DNA of 64,000 bases from Rhizobium croatiense. Its GTDB lineage: Bacteria > Pseudomonadota > Alphaproteobacteria > Rhizobiales > Rhizobiaceae. The stretch spans positions 124,001-188,000 of the forward strand of contig NZ_JAILYJ010000011.1 of the NCBI RefSeq assembly GCF_019793465.1, given 5' to 3'. Below are positions 41,725-50,884 of the stretch, one piece after another. The notes under the pieces were generated by a model. The model was not told the origin of the DNA, did not search any database, and saw nothing but the letters and a program-made list of their open reading frames with translations. Numbering within the stretch: position 1 is the stretch's first letter; each line of letters opens with the position of its first letter. Position numbers and translations under genes: made by a program.

Positions 41725-42474
41725 ATGACAAAATCAGAACAGCGATCCGGGCCTGGCCCCAGCGAGGTGCAGGCGCATCGAGGCGCATCGGCAATCGCGC
41801 CTGAAAACACGATCGCCGCTTTTCGGGCGGCGGCCGAGCAGGGGGCTGAATGGGTCGAGCTGGATGTCGCGCTTCTTGGTGACGGAACGGCCGTCGTCAT
41901 CCACGACGTTTCGGTCGATCGTTGCTCTTCGTCGACGGGCAATCTCGGCGACCTCAGCGCGGCCGATCTCGATAAGATCGACGCGGGTGCATGGTTTGAT
42001 CCCCGCTTCAAGGGTGAACCCCTGCCAACCCTTGCCGCGGCCGTATCCGCGTTGGGAGAACTGGGGCTCAATGCCAATGTCGAGATCAAGCAGCACCCGC
42101 ATCACAAATCGCTCGATCAGCTGGTGAAAACGGTTGATGAGCATCTTCAGGCACGCGCGCCGCAGACCAAGATCATGATCTCGAGCTTCGACGCGGCAGC
42201 ACTCAAGCGTATGCACGAAATCAACCCAGGCTACGAGCTCGCCATGCTGTGGAGCAAAGTGCCGGATGACTGGAGAGATTTGCTCCAATCGATTCCGGCG
42301 ACGACGGTCCATCTTGGTTACAAATCCATCAGCATCGGGTTCCTCGAAGAGGCGGTACGCCACGGCATCAAGGTTCGGGCCTGGACCTCCAACGATCCTA
42401 GGGAACTCGCATCTTTTTGGCATGCCGGCTTGACCGGTGTGATAACAGACGATCCGAGTGTTTATCTCTCGTAA
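41725..42474 (+). CDS. ugpQ: Glycerophosphodiester phosphodiesterase
   Basis: A 249-residue GDPD. Metal and catalytic motifs: QAHRGASAIAPENTIAAF (His-Arg and Glu of the active site), WVELDVALLGDGTAVVIHD (Glu-x-Asp and the second His), and VEIKQHPHH. It hydrolyses glycerophosphodiesters to glycerol-3-phosphate and an alcohol. No signal peptide, so it acts in the cytoplasm after uptake by UgpBAEC, as in E. coli ugpQ. The start ATG 41725 has AGAGACGAG upstream. Confidence 0.92.
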   Translation: MTKSEQRSGPGPSEVQAHRGASAIAPENTIAAFRAAAEQGAEWVELDVALLGDGTAVVIHDVSVDRCSSSTGNLGDLSAADLDKIDAGAWFDPRFKGEPLPTLAAAVSALGELGLNANVEIKQHPHHKSLDQLVKTVDEHLQARAPQTKIMISSFDAAALKRMHEINPGYELAMLWSKVPDDWRDLLQSIPATTVHLGYKSISIGFLEEAVRHGIKVRAWTSNDPRELASFWHAGLTGVITDDPSVYLS

Positions 42475-42483
42475 GGAAGAGCG

Positions 42484-43269
42484 ATGGGGAGCCGGGTCAT
42501 ATCGAGCCGACAACGCGAAATACTGGCGCTGATCGAAACCGAGGGCGTCCAGTATATCGACGAGCTGGCCCGTCGATACGATCTGACGACCCAGACGATC
42601 CGGCGGGATATCAATGCCCTTTGCGATCTCGGTCATGCCCGCCGCTTTCACGGTGGCGTCGATGTGCCGGTCGAGGGCAGCAACATCTCGCTCAACGCCC
42701 GCGCCCAGCTCAATCGGCGCGCCAAGCGACAGATCGCCAGACGGGTCGCCGCTGATATCGGCCCGGATGCGACGATGTTTCTTGGGATCGGCAGCACGGT
42801 CCAGTTCGTTGCCGAGGCTTTGCGCGACCATCAGGGGCTGAGGGTCGTCACCAACAATATCCACGTCGCCTTAACGCTTTGCGAATCTCCCAGTGTCGAA
42901 GTCCATCTCACCGGCGGGCTGCTGCGTCATGACGACCGTGACGTCGTGGGCACGGATGTGATCAAGTTCATCGAGAAATTCTATGCGACCTATGCGGTTG
43001 TCGGCGCCGGCGCACTGAACCCGCTGACCGGCCTGATGGACTTCAGCTATGCCGAAGCGCAGATCACCAATGCACTGCTGGAGAATGCGCAGACGCGCCT
43101 TTTGGCGGCCGATGTCAGCAAGTGGACGCGCCATGCGAGCGTGCGCGTTGCGCCCTTCAACAAGATTACCCGCTTTTACACCGACCGGCTGCCGGCTGAT
43201 GCGTCCGTCGCCGGCGTGCTCGCCGAGAGCAGCATGGAGGTGGTGACCTGCGGCGAGGAGACGATATGA
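42484..43269 (+). CDS. DeoR/GlpR-family transcriptional regulator of the ugp operon
   Basis: A 261-residue DeoR-type regulator. HTH (SSRQREILALIETEGVQYIDELARRYDLTTQTIRRDINALCDLGHARRFHGGVD) then a sugar-phosphate-sensing isomerase-like domain (DATMFLGIGSTVQFVAEAL, VVTNNIHVALTL, VVGAGALNP). It is closest in build to GlpR, repressors sensitive to glycerol-3-phosphate. Position in the operon and the operator pair upstream of ugpB suggest feedback control of ugp. It begins 10 nt after ugpQ and overlaps the next gene by 4 nt. Confidence 0.92.
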   Translation: MGSRVISSRQREILALIETEGVQYIDELARRYDLTTQTIRRDINALCDLGHARRFHGGVDVPVEGSNISLNARAQLNRRAKRQIARRVAADIGPDATMFLGIGSTVQFVAEALRDHQGLRVVTNNIHVALTLCESPSVEVHLTGGLLRHDDRDVVGTDVIKFIEKFYATYAVVGAGALNPLTGLMDFSYAEAQITNALLENAQTRLLAADVSKWTRHASVRVAPFNKITRFYTDRLPADASVAGVLAESSMEVVTCGEETI

Positions 43270-44060
43270 CGTTCATAAATCTCGCGCCATCCGCGGCCGA
43301 CTTGCAGCACGTGCGTTATCTCTTCACCGATATCGATGATACGCTGACGACCGAGGGGAAACTTCTGCCGCAGACCTATCATGCCCTTTGGGACCTCAGC
43401 CGCGCCGGCATTGCCGTCGTTCCGGTCACGGGCGGTTCAGCCGGGTGGTGCGAACACATCGTCCGTGCCTGGCCTGTCGCCGCGGTCATCGGCGAAAGCG
43501 GTGCCTATGCCGTTATGCGCCGCAGCGGCGAGGTTGTCTTCGATTACTGGGAGGACGGCGCGTTGCAAGGCGAGCGTCAACGCCGGCATCTCCAGGCGAT
43601 CGAAAATCTGATTTCGAAAAAAGGCGGCGCGTTCAGGATTGCCCATGATCAGGTGTTCCGCCTGGCTGACGTGGCGATCGACATTCAGGCGCACGATGCG
43701 CGCGCTGTCGAGGAGCTGGCCTGCGATATCAGGGCAATGGGCGGGACCGTCGCCATCAGTTCGATCCACATCAACAGCTGGATCGGCGATTATGACAAAC
43801 GCGCCATGAGCGAGCGCCTGCTGACCGGCATGTTCGGGGTCGATCCTGCCGAATTGCCTTCCGCCACCGCATTCGTTGGCGATTCTCGAAACGATGCGCC
43901 GATGTTCGGGTTCATTCCAAATTCTTTCGGCGTCAGCAATATCGTTCCTGTTCTTCCGCATCTGCAGCATGTGCCGAAATGGATCTCCGCCCGGCCTGCC
44001 GGACTTGGCTTCGCCGACATTGCCAGGACGATCCTGGATGCCATGGGCACCAGTCAATGA
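43266..44060 (+). CDS. HAD-superfamily phosphatase (type IIB-like) of the ugp operon
   Basis: A 264-residue HAD hydrolase. Motif I YLFTDIDDTLTTEGKL (nucleophile in DIDDT), motif II VTGG, a cap between about residues 85 and 190, and motif IV FVGDSRNDAPMFGF. It belongs to the Cof/sucrose-phosphatase-like branch. Translationally coupled to the DeoR gene (ATGA). A phosphatase for glycerol phosphate or a related sugar phosphate would fit the operon, but no substrate can be read from the sequence. Confidence 0.88.
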   Translation: MTFINLAPSAADLQHVRYLFTDIDDTLTTEGKLLPQTYHALWDLSRAGIAVVPVTGGSAGWCEHIVRAWPVAAVIGESGAYAVMRRSGEVVFDYWEDGALQGERQRRHLQAIENLISKKGGAFRIAHDQVFRLADVAIDIQAHDARAVEELACDIRAMGGTVAISSIHINSWIGDYDKRAMSERLLTGMFGVDPAELPSATAFVGDSRNDAPMFGFIPNSFGVSNIVPVLPHLQHVPKWISARPAGLGFADIARTILDAMGTSQ

Positions 44061-44130
44061 GGCGCTAGCAGCCTGCAACCAAAGCTGGCGCAAGCTGAGT
44101 CAGCCATGCGCCGGATGCTCGAAAGCCGAA

Positions 44131-44148
44131 CCGCCATTGTAATGGCGG
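44131..44148. terminator. Bidirectional terminator-like palindrome between convergent operons
   Basis: CCGCCATT-GT-AATGGCGG is an almost perfect 18-bp palindrome lying between the ends of the plus-strand ugp operon and the minus-strand BMP transporter operon. It lies 70 nt past the HAD stop and 49 nt past the permease stop. Long T-runs are lacking. Confidence 0.5.
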
Positions 44149-44196
44149 ACGAAGATTCGAATCCCGGTTATTACATTGCGCGCCGCAGCATCATCG

Positions 44197-45108
44197 CTAT
44201 CGCTCGAACGGCTCGCCGAGCGAGGCGATGCCGTTGAGCTTGAGCAGGCGGCGATCCGCCGAAATGATGCCGAGCACGATGATCGTCACCAGATAGGGCA
44301 GGCATGCGAGCAACTGCGAGGGGACGTCGAGCCCGGTCGCCTGGGCGGCGAGCCCCATCAGCGATACGGCTCCGAACAGGCATGCCCCGAGAAAGATGCG
44401 GCCGGTCAGCCAGGTTCCGAAGACGACGAGCGCGATCGCAATCCAGCCGCGGCCGGCAATCATCCCATCTGCCCAGAGCGGCGTGTAGATCGTCGCCGCA
44501 TAGGCGCCCGCGAAGCCTGCCATCATGCCGCCGAATGCGACCGCGGCGAAGCGGATGGCGATGACCGGATAGCCGATGGCATGCGCCGCTTTCGGGTTTT
44601 CGCCTACGGCGCGGATGATCAGACCGGCCTTGCTATAGGCAAACATCGCCCAGATCGCGATGGTTGCGGCCAGCGAAAGCCAGACGACGATATCCTGGAC
44701 AAACAGGCCGCCGATGACGGGAAGATCGGAAAGGCCGGGAATGGCGATCTTCGGCAGAGCCCTGACAGTCAGGCTCTCATAGGTCTTGCCGAACAGCGCC
44801 GACAGGCCTTGCCCGAGAATCCCGATGGCAAGCCCTGTCGCGACCTGGTTTGCGTTGAAGCCGAGCACGATGACCGCAAAGATCAGCGACAGGAGGGCGG
44901 CGCCGAGGCCGCCGGCGAGGAAAGCCAGAAAATGGCCGCCGCCGTGGTAGACGATGATGAAGGCGATGACGGCGCCGAATGCCATCAGCCCCTCGACGCC
45001 AAGATTGAGAACCCCGGCGCGTTCGGCGACCAGTTCCCCGAGCGCTGCCAGGAGAAAGGGCGTCGCAGCCGCCAGCATTCCGGCGAGGATGAACTCGATG
45101 GCGTTCAT
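44197..45108 (-). CDS. BMP-type (nucleoside/purine-like) ABC importer permease 2
   Basis: A 303-residue permease of the BPD_transp_2 family (NupQ/YufQ-like). About eight helices, opening MNAIEFILAGMLAAATPFLLAALGELVAERAGVLNLGVEGLM, a strong family signature. Central RAVGENPKAAHAIGYPVIAIRFAAVAFGG is the coupling region. Overlaps the upstream permease by 4 nt. It is the last gene of the operon running from 52361 to 44197. Confidence 0.92.
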   Translation of the reverse strand: MNAIEFILAGMLAAATPFLLAALGELVAERAGVLNLGVEGLMAFGAVIAFIIVYHGGGHFLAFLAGGLGAALLSLIFAVIVLGFNANQVATGLAIGILGQGLSALFGKTYESLTVRALPKIAIPGLSDLPVIGGLFVQDIVVWLSLAATIAIWAMFAYSKAGLIIRAVGENPKAAHAIGYPVIAIRFAAVAFGGMMAGFAGAYAATIYTPLWADGMIAGRGWIAIALVVFGTWLTGRIFLGACLFGAVSLMGLAAQATGLDVPSQLLACLPYLVTIIVLGIISADRRLLKLNGIASLGEPFER

Positions 45109-46202
45109 GTGGCGCTCCTGGTTGCCGCCGGTCGCCAGGCAAGGCGGTAGCGCGTGAAGGCGATGGCGACCAGATAGGCGAGAAGCAGGCTGCCCTGGAA
45201 AACCCGGACGGCGGCAACCGGGAGATTGGCCGAGACCATGGCGTTGTCGCCGCCGATGTAGAGCGCCGCCATGACAATGGCTGAGATGATGATGCCAATC
45301 GGATGAAGGCCGCCGAGATAGGCGACGATGATTGCCGCATAGCCGTAGCCGGTGGAAATGGAGCGCTGCAATTGACCGAGGGGGCCGGCGACCTCGGCCG
45401 CACCGGCAAGACCGGCTGCCGCTCCGCCGATCAGCAGGGAAAGCCAGATTGCCTGGCTTTGCCTGAATCCGGCATAGCTCGCCGCCCGCGGCGCCAATCC
45501 GCCGACCTGCAATTTGTAGCCGATGAAGCTCTTCTGCATGAAGACCCAGGCGGCAATCGACAGGAGGAGGGCGAGAATGAGCGAGACATTGACGCGCGTT
45601 CCCTCGAGCAGGATCGGCACCATCGCATCATACTGGAACATGACGGATTGCGGAAAATTGAAGCCGTTCGGATCTTTCCACGGGCCGAGCAGCAGATAAT
45701 TGAGGAGTTGCACGGCAACGAAGCTCAGCATCAGCGAAACGAGGATCTCATTGGCATTGAGCCTGACGCGCCAGAAGGCGGTAAGTGACGCCCAGAATGC
45801 ACCGCCTATCGTGCCGAGCAGCAGCATTGCCGGCCAGATCCATTGTCCTGTTGCGTCAGGCCACCAGATGGGAATGGCGGAGGCGAATATCGCACCGAGC
45901 ACAAATTGTCCTTCGGCCCCGATATTGAACACCTTGGCGCGAAAGCCGATCGCAAGCCCCTGCGCGATGAGGAGCAATGGCCCGGTCTTCAGGAGCACCT
46001 CGGAGAACGACGCCCAGGAGAAGAAGGGCTCGATCAGCATCGCATAGACGACCGCAGCCGGATCGCGGCCCATGACGACGTAAAGTCCGAGATTGAGAAT
46101 GACGGTGACGATGAGAGCTATGGGCGGTGCGAGAAGGTTGGCGACCAGCGATGCCCGCTCCCGACGGACCAGCGTGGGCAGGGAGAGGAAGGTTCGGCTC
46201 AT
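45105..46202 (-). CDS. BMP-type (nucleoside/purine-like) ABC importer permease 1
   Basis: A 365-residue permease (NupP/YufP-like). Family marks: PLLLIAQGLAIGFRAKVFNIGAEGQFVLGAIFAS and LNANEILVSLMLSFVAVQLLNYLLLGPWKD, and the coupling segment GGLAPRAASYAGFRQSQ. It overlaps the ATPase gene and the second permease by 4 nt on each side. It forms the channel as a heterodimer with permease 2. Confidence 0.92.
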   Translation of the reverse strand: MSRTFLSLPTLVRRERASLVANLLAPPIALIVTVILNLGLYVVMGRDPAAVVYAMLIEPFFSWASFSEVLLKTGPLLLIAQGLAIGFRAKVFNIGAEGQFVLGAIFASAIPIWWPDATGQWIWPAMLLLGTIGGAFWASLTAFWRVRLNANEILVSLMLSFVAVQLLNYLLLGPWKDPNGFNFPQSVMFQYDAMVPILLEGTRVNVSLILALLLSIAAWVFMQKSFIGYKLQVGGLAPRAASYAGFRQSQAIWLSLLIGGAAAGLAGAAEVAGPLGQLQRSISTGYGYAAIIVAYLGGLHPIGIIISAIVMAALYIGGDNAMVSANLPVAAVRVFQGSLLLAYLVAIAFTRYRLAWRPAATRSAT

Positions 46203-47719
46203 GCGGGGGCTTTCTCGCGATGCGGCTGGGCTCCGATCATATAACGGCCGATCGCTTCGGGCTCGGTGTCGCGCGTGACCAGCGGCGGGCTCAGTGTGCC
46301 GTGGTGCAGGACCTGGATGAAGTCGCAGAGTTCGAACAATTCCTCGAGCTCCTCGGAAATGATGAGGATCGCCACGCCTTCGTTGCGAAGGCTGATGAGC
46401 CGCTTGCGGATTGCCGCGGCTGCACCGATATCGACGCCCCAGGTCGGCTGGGCCAGGAAAAGAAGCTTCGGCGCCAGCATGATTTCTCGTCCGACGATGA
46501 ATTTCTGCAGGTTGCCGCCGGAAAGCGACCCGGCCTCCGCATCGGGGCCGGGCGTGCGCACGTCATAGTCGCGGATGCATTCATTGGTGAAGCTCTTCGC
46601 CCGTACTTTGTCGAGCAGGCCATGCCTCACAAGGTCGAGCGGATGGGCGGTCAGCAGGCTGTTGAGGGCAAGCGACATTTCGGGAACCGCACCGCGGCCG
46701 AGCCGGTCCTCCGGGACGAAGGCGAAGCCGAGCCGCCGGCGGGAGGCGGAGTCGAGCGTGCCGACATCTCGGCCCATCATGAAGATCTGGTCGCGCTGAT
46801 CGCGCGGCAGGACGGTCTCGCCCGAAATCAGCGCTGCGAGCTCGCTTTGGCCATTTCCCGAAATCCCGGCAATGCCGAGGATCTCGCCGGCGCGCACCGT
46901 CAGGCTGACGTTGGAGAGCGGCACGGCGAAAGGATCCGACCGGTAGTCGAGGCCGATAAGCTCCAGGCGCTTTTCGCCCTCGGCCAAAGGCAGGGGAGGC
47001 ATGGGTTCGGGCATGTCGCGGCCGATCATCATGCGCGCAAGCTCGTGGGCGTCATGCTGGCGCGGATCGACATGACCGGTCACACGGCCGCCGCGCAGGA
47101 TCGTCGCGCGATCGCAGAGCGATTGGATCTCTTCGAGCTTGTGGGAGATGAAAAGGATGGATACGCCGCCGTCGCGCAGCCGGCGCAATGTTTCGAAGAG
47201 TTTTTCCACCGCCTGCGGCGGCAGCACCGACGTCGGCTCGTCGAGGATCAGCAGTTTCGGATCGGTCATCAGGCAGCGAATGATTTCCACGCGCTGCCTT
47301 TCGCCGACGGAAAGCGAATGCACATGGGCGAAAGGATCGACCTCGAGACTGAACTCACGCCCGAGCTTACGAACCCGCTCGGCAAGCTCGCTCTTCTTGC
47401 CGGACACGATCAGGCGGATATTCTCGACGACCGTCAGGCTCTCGAACAGCGAGAAATGCTGGAAGACCATGCCGATGCCGGCGTGCCTTGCCTCTGCGGG
47501 AGAGGCAAGGCTGAGGGGCTGTTCATTCCATGCGACCGTGCCGCTGTCCGGCTGCTCGACGCCATAGATCAGCTTCATCAGCGTCGATTTGCCAGCCCCA
47601 TTTTCTCCGAGGATGGCATGGATCGAGCCAGCCGCGACGTCGAGGTCGATCTGCCGATTGGCATGGACCTGACCGTAGCTCTTGGAAATGCCGCGCAGCG
47701 ACAGAAGCGGGTTTACCAT
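46199..47719 (-). CDS. BMP-type (nucleoside/purine-like) ABC importer double ATPase
   Basis: A 506-residue tandem ATPase of the NupO/RbsA type. The first half has Walker A GENGAGKSTLMKLI, signature LSVGERQRVEIIR and DEPTSVLPPQ. The second half has a degenerate Walker A ISGNGQSEL and LSGGNLQKFIVGREI. This asymmetry is normal for the group. It begins 3 nt after the binding-protein stop. Confidence 0.93.
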   Translation of the reverse strand: MVNPLLSLRGISKSYGQVHANRQIDLDVAAGSIHAILGENGAGKSTLMKLIYGVEQPDSGTVAWNEQPLSLASPAEARHAGIGMVFQHFSLFESLTVVENIRLIVSGKKSELAERVRKLGREFSLEVDPFAHVHSLSVGERQRVEIIRCLMTDPKLLILDEPTSVLPPQAVEKLFETLRRLRDGGVSILFISHKLEEIQSLCDRATILRGGRVTGHVDPRQHDAHELARMMIGRDMPEPMPPLPLAEGEKRLELIGLDYRSDPFAVPLSNVSLTVRAGEILGIAGISGNGQSELAALISGETVLPRDQRDQIFMMGRDVGTLDSASRRRLGFAFVPEDRLGRGAVPEMSLALNSLLTAHPLDLVRHGLLDKVRAKSFTNECIRDYDVRTPGPDAEAGSLSGGNLQKFIVGREIMLAPKLLFLAQPTWGVDIGAAAAIRKRLISLRNEGVAILIISEELEELFELCDFIQVLHHGTLSPPLVTRDTEPEAIGRYMIGAQPHREKAPA

Positions 47720-47722
47720 GGC

Positions 47723-48823
47723 TTACTTCGGCAACGGCGTCGTCACACCCTTGACGTGCCAATTCATGGCGACGATCTCAGCGTCCGCCAGCGTGGCACC
47801 GGAAGCGACGCCTTCACTGCCGTCAGCCTTGGTAATCGGGCCGGTGAATGGCGAGAAGCTGCCATCGGCGATCTTTGCCTCGAGCTCCTTGATCTTGGCC
47901 ATCGTATCAGCCGGAATCGCCGGGTTCCAGTCGACGACCTCGACCACCTTGTCGGCAACGCCGAGGAAGGTATTGGCGCCCTTGAAGGTGCCGGCGAGGT
48001 GCGCATCGACCGACGCCTTGAAAAACGGCGACCAGTCAGTGGCAACGCAGCCGAGATAGGTCTTCTCGGCATATTTCTTCATCGAGGAATTGAGATTGAA
48101 GGCATAGATGCCGGCGTCCTCGCAGGCCGAGATCACCGAAGGCGTATCCTGCGCATTCGAGAAGATCACGTCGCAGCCTTGCGAGATCAGCGCCTTGGCG
48201 GCTTCCTGCTCCTTGGCCGGATCGAACCAGGAATTGACCCAGACGACAGACACTTCGATATCCGGCTTGACGGCCTGTGCGCCGAGCGTGAAGGCATTGA
48301 CGGAGGTGATCAGCTCGGGAATGGCGAAGGCCGAAACCGAGCCGAGCTTGCCGGTCTTCGAAACGGCCGCCGCCGCCATGCCGAGCAGATAAGTTCCCTG
48401 GAAATATTTGGCGGCGAAGGGCGAGAAATTCGGCGCGACCTGGAAGCCTGAAGCATGCAGGACGGTCACCTTGGGATTACGACGGGCAATCTGCAGCGCG
48501 CCGTTCTGATACCCGAAGGAGCCGGCGATCAGAAAATGGTTTCCGTCGGCGACCGTCTTGTTCATGATGCGGTCGGCATCCGGGCCTTCGGCGATGTTCT
48601 CGATGATCGTGACCTTCACCTTGTCGCCGTAAGCGGCCTTGATCGGGTCGATGCCGGCGGCAAGCGCATGGCCCCAGCCTACGTCGCCGACAGGCGAGGG
48701 AACGACGAGGGCAATGCCGAGCGGTTCGTCTGCGGCGGCCACGGAGCGGCCGGCAAAAGCCGTCGCGAGACCGGCAGCCGCCGCGCTCTTCATGAGTGTT
48801 CTGCGGGTGAGATCGTTGGACAT
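47723..48823 (-). CDS. BMP-family substrate-binding protein (purine-nucleoside/heterocycle type)
   Basis: A 366-residue BMP/PnrA-family binding protein with a twin-arginine-like leader (LTRRTLMKSAAAAGLATAFAGRSVAA). Family features: IALVVPSPVGDVGWGHALAAGID, VTVLHASGFQ, GCDVIFSNAQDTPSV, and WNPAIPADTMAKIKELEAKIADGSFSPFTGPI. Characterised BMP-type proteins bind nucleosides or purines, and here the catabolic genes upstream act on such rings. It stands 20 nt after the amidohydrolase gene. Confidence 0.92.
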   Translation of the reverse strand: MSNDLTRRTLMKSAAAAGLATAFAGRSVAAADEPLGIALVVPSPVGDVGWGHALAAGIDPIKAAYGDKVKVTIIENIAEGPDADRIMNKTVADGNHFLIAGSFGYQNGALQIARRNPKVTVLHASGFQVAPNFSPFAAKYFQGTYLLGMAAAAVSKTGKLGSVSAFAIPELITSVNAFTLGAQAVKPDIEVSVVWVNSWFDPAKEQEAAKALISQGCDVIFSNAQDTPSVISACEDAGIYAFNLNSSMKKYAEKTYLGCVATDWSPFFKASVDAHLAGTFKGANTFLGVADKVVEVVDWNPAIPADTMAKIKELEAKIADGSFSPFTGPITKADGSEGVASGATLADAEIVAMNWHVKGVTTPLPK

Positions 48824-48843
48824 GTCAGTTCCCCTTTTGGTTT

Positions 48844-50223
48844 TCAGAATTTCACTGTCTCGAGCGCCGCTTCCGCGGCGGCGAAAAGCTTGGCCTCATC
48901 GAGCCCGATAAATTCGCCGGCCTGCCAGACGATGCGCCCGTTGATCATGGTCAGATCGGTCGGCATGCCGATCCCGACCTTGGCAATCAAGCTCAACGGA
49001 TCATGGCGAGTTCCGACATAATCCATCCGCCTCGTATCGATCGCGAAGAGGTCGGCGGCCATGCCGGGAGCAAGCCGGCCGATATCGCTGCGGCCTAGCA
49101 GACTTGCGCCGCCCGCGGTCGCATAGGTCAGGAAATCCAAGGGCGCGGGAACCGGATGGGCCCGCGTCGATGCCGTCAGGCATTGCAGCATATAGGCAGA
49201 GTGGATGCAGTGCATGAGGTTGGAGTTGTCGTTCGAAGCCGCACCGTCGCAACCGAGCCCGATGCGCAGGCCGAAATTCGACATCGCAGGAATGTCCGTC
49301 ACTTCGGCGCCGACCAGATAAACCGGCTCCGGGCAATGCGAGACACCCGTGCCGCTTGCCGCCATCTTGCGCAATTCGTCGTGTGTCAGCTCCCAGCAGT
49401 GAGCATAATAGGTGTCAGCGCCGGCAAAGCCGATTTCGGCGCAGTAGTCGACCGTACGCATCCCGTACCGCGCCTCGATGACGGGGCTTTCGCCTTCACC
49501 GACATGCGTGTGCAGTTGGACGCCGCGATCACGGGCGAGCGCGACCGACTCGACGAAGGTCTCGCGATAGCAATTGACCGGCTGGCAGGGGGCGACGACC
49601 ACCTGCCGCATGCTGAAGGCGTCGGCATCGTGATAGCTGTCGATCAGCCGGGCGCAATCGGCGATGAATTCATCCGTCGTTTCCAGCATGGCGTCCGGGA
49701 TCGTCGAGCCCTCGGACTTCGGCAGCGTGTTGCCGCCGCGTCCTGCGTGGAAACGCATGCCGAGAAGTTCGGCCGCCTCAAACTGGCGATCGATCAGGCG
49801 CTTTCCGGCGTGCCGGGGGAAGCAATATTGATGGTCGAAGGCCGTGGTGCAGCCATGCTTGATCATCTCGGCCATCGCCGTGACCGAGGAATGGTAGAAG
49901 CAATCCTCGTTCAGCCGCGAGAAGATCGGATAGATCCGGTCGAGCCATTCGATGACGGAGAGCTTCGTCCAGTCGAGATCGGCCCGGTTACGCACGAAGC
50001 ATTGAAAGAAGTGGTGATGGGTGTTGACGAGGCCCGGATAGACAAACCAGCCGGATGCATCCTGGATGATCGTATCGGCCGGCACCGCCTCTTGCGGCAG
50101 GTTCGCACCGATCGCCTGGATTGCCGGTCCATTGGTCAGCAGATCCGCATTGCGGCGCACGGTTGGCCCATTGCCTTCGTCGACAATAATGGCTGCGCAG
50201 TTTTTCAGGAGGTAGCCGGCCAT
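48844..50223 (-). CDS. Amidohydrolase, 8-oxoguanine/isoxanthopterin-deaminase type
   Basis: A 459-residue metal-dependent amidohydrolase (TRZ/ATZ, cog0402). Metal ligands are visible: VNTHHHFFQ (His-x-His), HTHVGEGE, YYAHCWELT (His) and the Asp in GLGCDGAASNDNSNLM. The set THHHFFQ with HQYCFP and the GCDGAASND loop is typical of the subgroup with 8-oxoguanine and isoxanthopterin deaminases, and also triazine hydrolases. It would remove ammonia from a 2-amino heterocycle. It lies 1 nt after the GST-like gene and upstream of a BMP importer, fitting a purine-like catabolic operon. Confidence 0.85.
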   Translation of the reverse strand: MAGYLLKNCAAIIVDEGNGPTVRRNADLLTNGPAIQAIGANLPQEAVPADTIIQDASGWFVYPGLVNTHHHFFQCFVRNRADLDWTKLSVIEWLDRIYPIFSRLNEDCFYHSSVTAMAEMIKHGCTTAFDHQYCFPRHAGKRLIDRQFEAAELLGMRFHAGRGGNTLPKSEGSTIPDAMLETTDEFIADCARLIDSYHDADAFSMRQVVVAPCQPVNCYRETFVESVALARDRGVQLHTHVGEGESPVIEARYGMRTVDYCAEIGFAGADTYYAHCWELTHDELRKMAASGTGVSHCPEPVYLVGAEVTDIPAMSNFGLRIGLGCDGAASNDNSNLMHCIHSAYMLQCLTASTRAHPVPAPLDFLTYATAGGASLLGRSDIGRLAPGMAADLFAIDTRRMDYVGTRHDPLSLIAKVGIGMPTDLTMINGRIVWQAGEFIGLDEAKLFAAAEAALETVKF

Positions 50224-50224
50224 C

Positions 50225-50884
50225 TCACTTCTCCAAACCGGCCGGATGAGGATCGGGCTTCAACTCGTGCAGGCGGTGGATGCCGGGCATTTCGATGAAA
50301 CCCTCAAGGCTGCGGATGGCCCGCAGCCAGAGCCGGATGTTCGGATAGGGATCGAGCGATATGCCGCCATCAGGCGCCAGCGCCACATAGGGGAAGCAGG
50401 CAATGTCGGCGATGGTCGCGCGGTCCGATACCAGGAACCGCATGCCGCGCAGCCGCTGCTCGAAAAGGCCCGCCTCCAGCTCGCGCAGCGCAGCGACCCC
50501 TTGTGCCTGTAGGGCCTCGATATTGCCGGGGCGCAGAAGCATCTGATGCAGCCGTGCGCCGCCAAGATTGGCCGTCAGCCGGTGCGAAAAAGAAAGCCAT
50601 TGCTGCAGGCGCGCCGTCTCCTGCGGCGCGCTCGCACCCAACCATTCCGGCCCGCTCAAAGCGGCGAGATAAGCAAGGATGGCTGAAGATTCCGTCAGGA
50701 CAAGGTCGCCATCCTCAAGGATCGGGATGGAGCCTGCCGGATTGAGGGCCAGAAGTTCAGGGCCGCGATGCTCGGCGCCGGGATGGAAGTCGACCGGCCG
50801 GATGTCCAGCTTGACGCCGAGGATCGCAGCCATCAGGCGGATCTTGTAGCAACTCGGCGAGAGGATGTAGTCGTAGAGCTTCAT
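50225..50884 (-). CDS. Glutathione S-transferase-like protein in the split-Rieske operon
   Basis: A 219-residue GST fold protein: thioredoxin-like N-domain (KLYDYILSPSCYKIRLMAAILGVKLDI, then NPAGSIPILEDGDLVLTESSAILAYL) and helical C-domain. A Ser-Pro-Ser-Cys stands where the catalytic Ser/Cys would be. It is coupled by ATGA to the catalytic Rieske-oxygenase subunit upstream and sits 1 nt before the amidohydrolase. In caffeine N7-demethylation a GST-like protein (NdmE) holds the oxygenase and reductase together; a comparable scaffold role here is inference, a true transferase is the alternative. Confidence 0.85.
   Translation of the reverse strand: MKLYDYILSPSCYKIRLMAAILGVKLDIRPVDFHPGAEHRGPELLALNPAGSIPILEDGDLVLTESSAILAYLAALSGPEWLGASAPQETARLQQWLSFSHRLTANLGGARLHQMLLRPGNIEALQAQGVAALRELEAGLFEQRLRGMRFLVSDRATIADIACFPYVALAPDGGISLDPYPNIRLWLRAIRSLEGFIEMPGIHRLHELKPDPHPAGLEK

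Noticed and set aside
44101..44175. tRNA-like stretch: an anticodon-arm-like hairpin around TTGTAA followed by GATTCGAATCCC
   Set aside because: The loop has the wrong size, no D-arm or 7-bp acceptor stem can be formed and there is no CCA-end context. It is better explained as a terminator palindrome between convergent operons.
46127..48451. A 774-residue plus-strand frame
   Set aside because: It is antisense to the BMP binding protein and ATPase genes, with a composition typical of a high-GC shadow frame (many Asp, Arg, Gly, His) and no domain.
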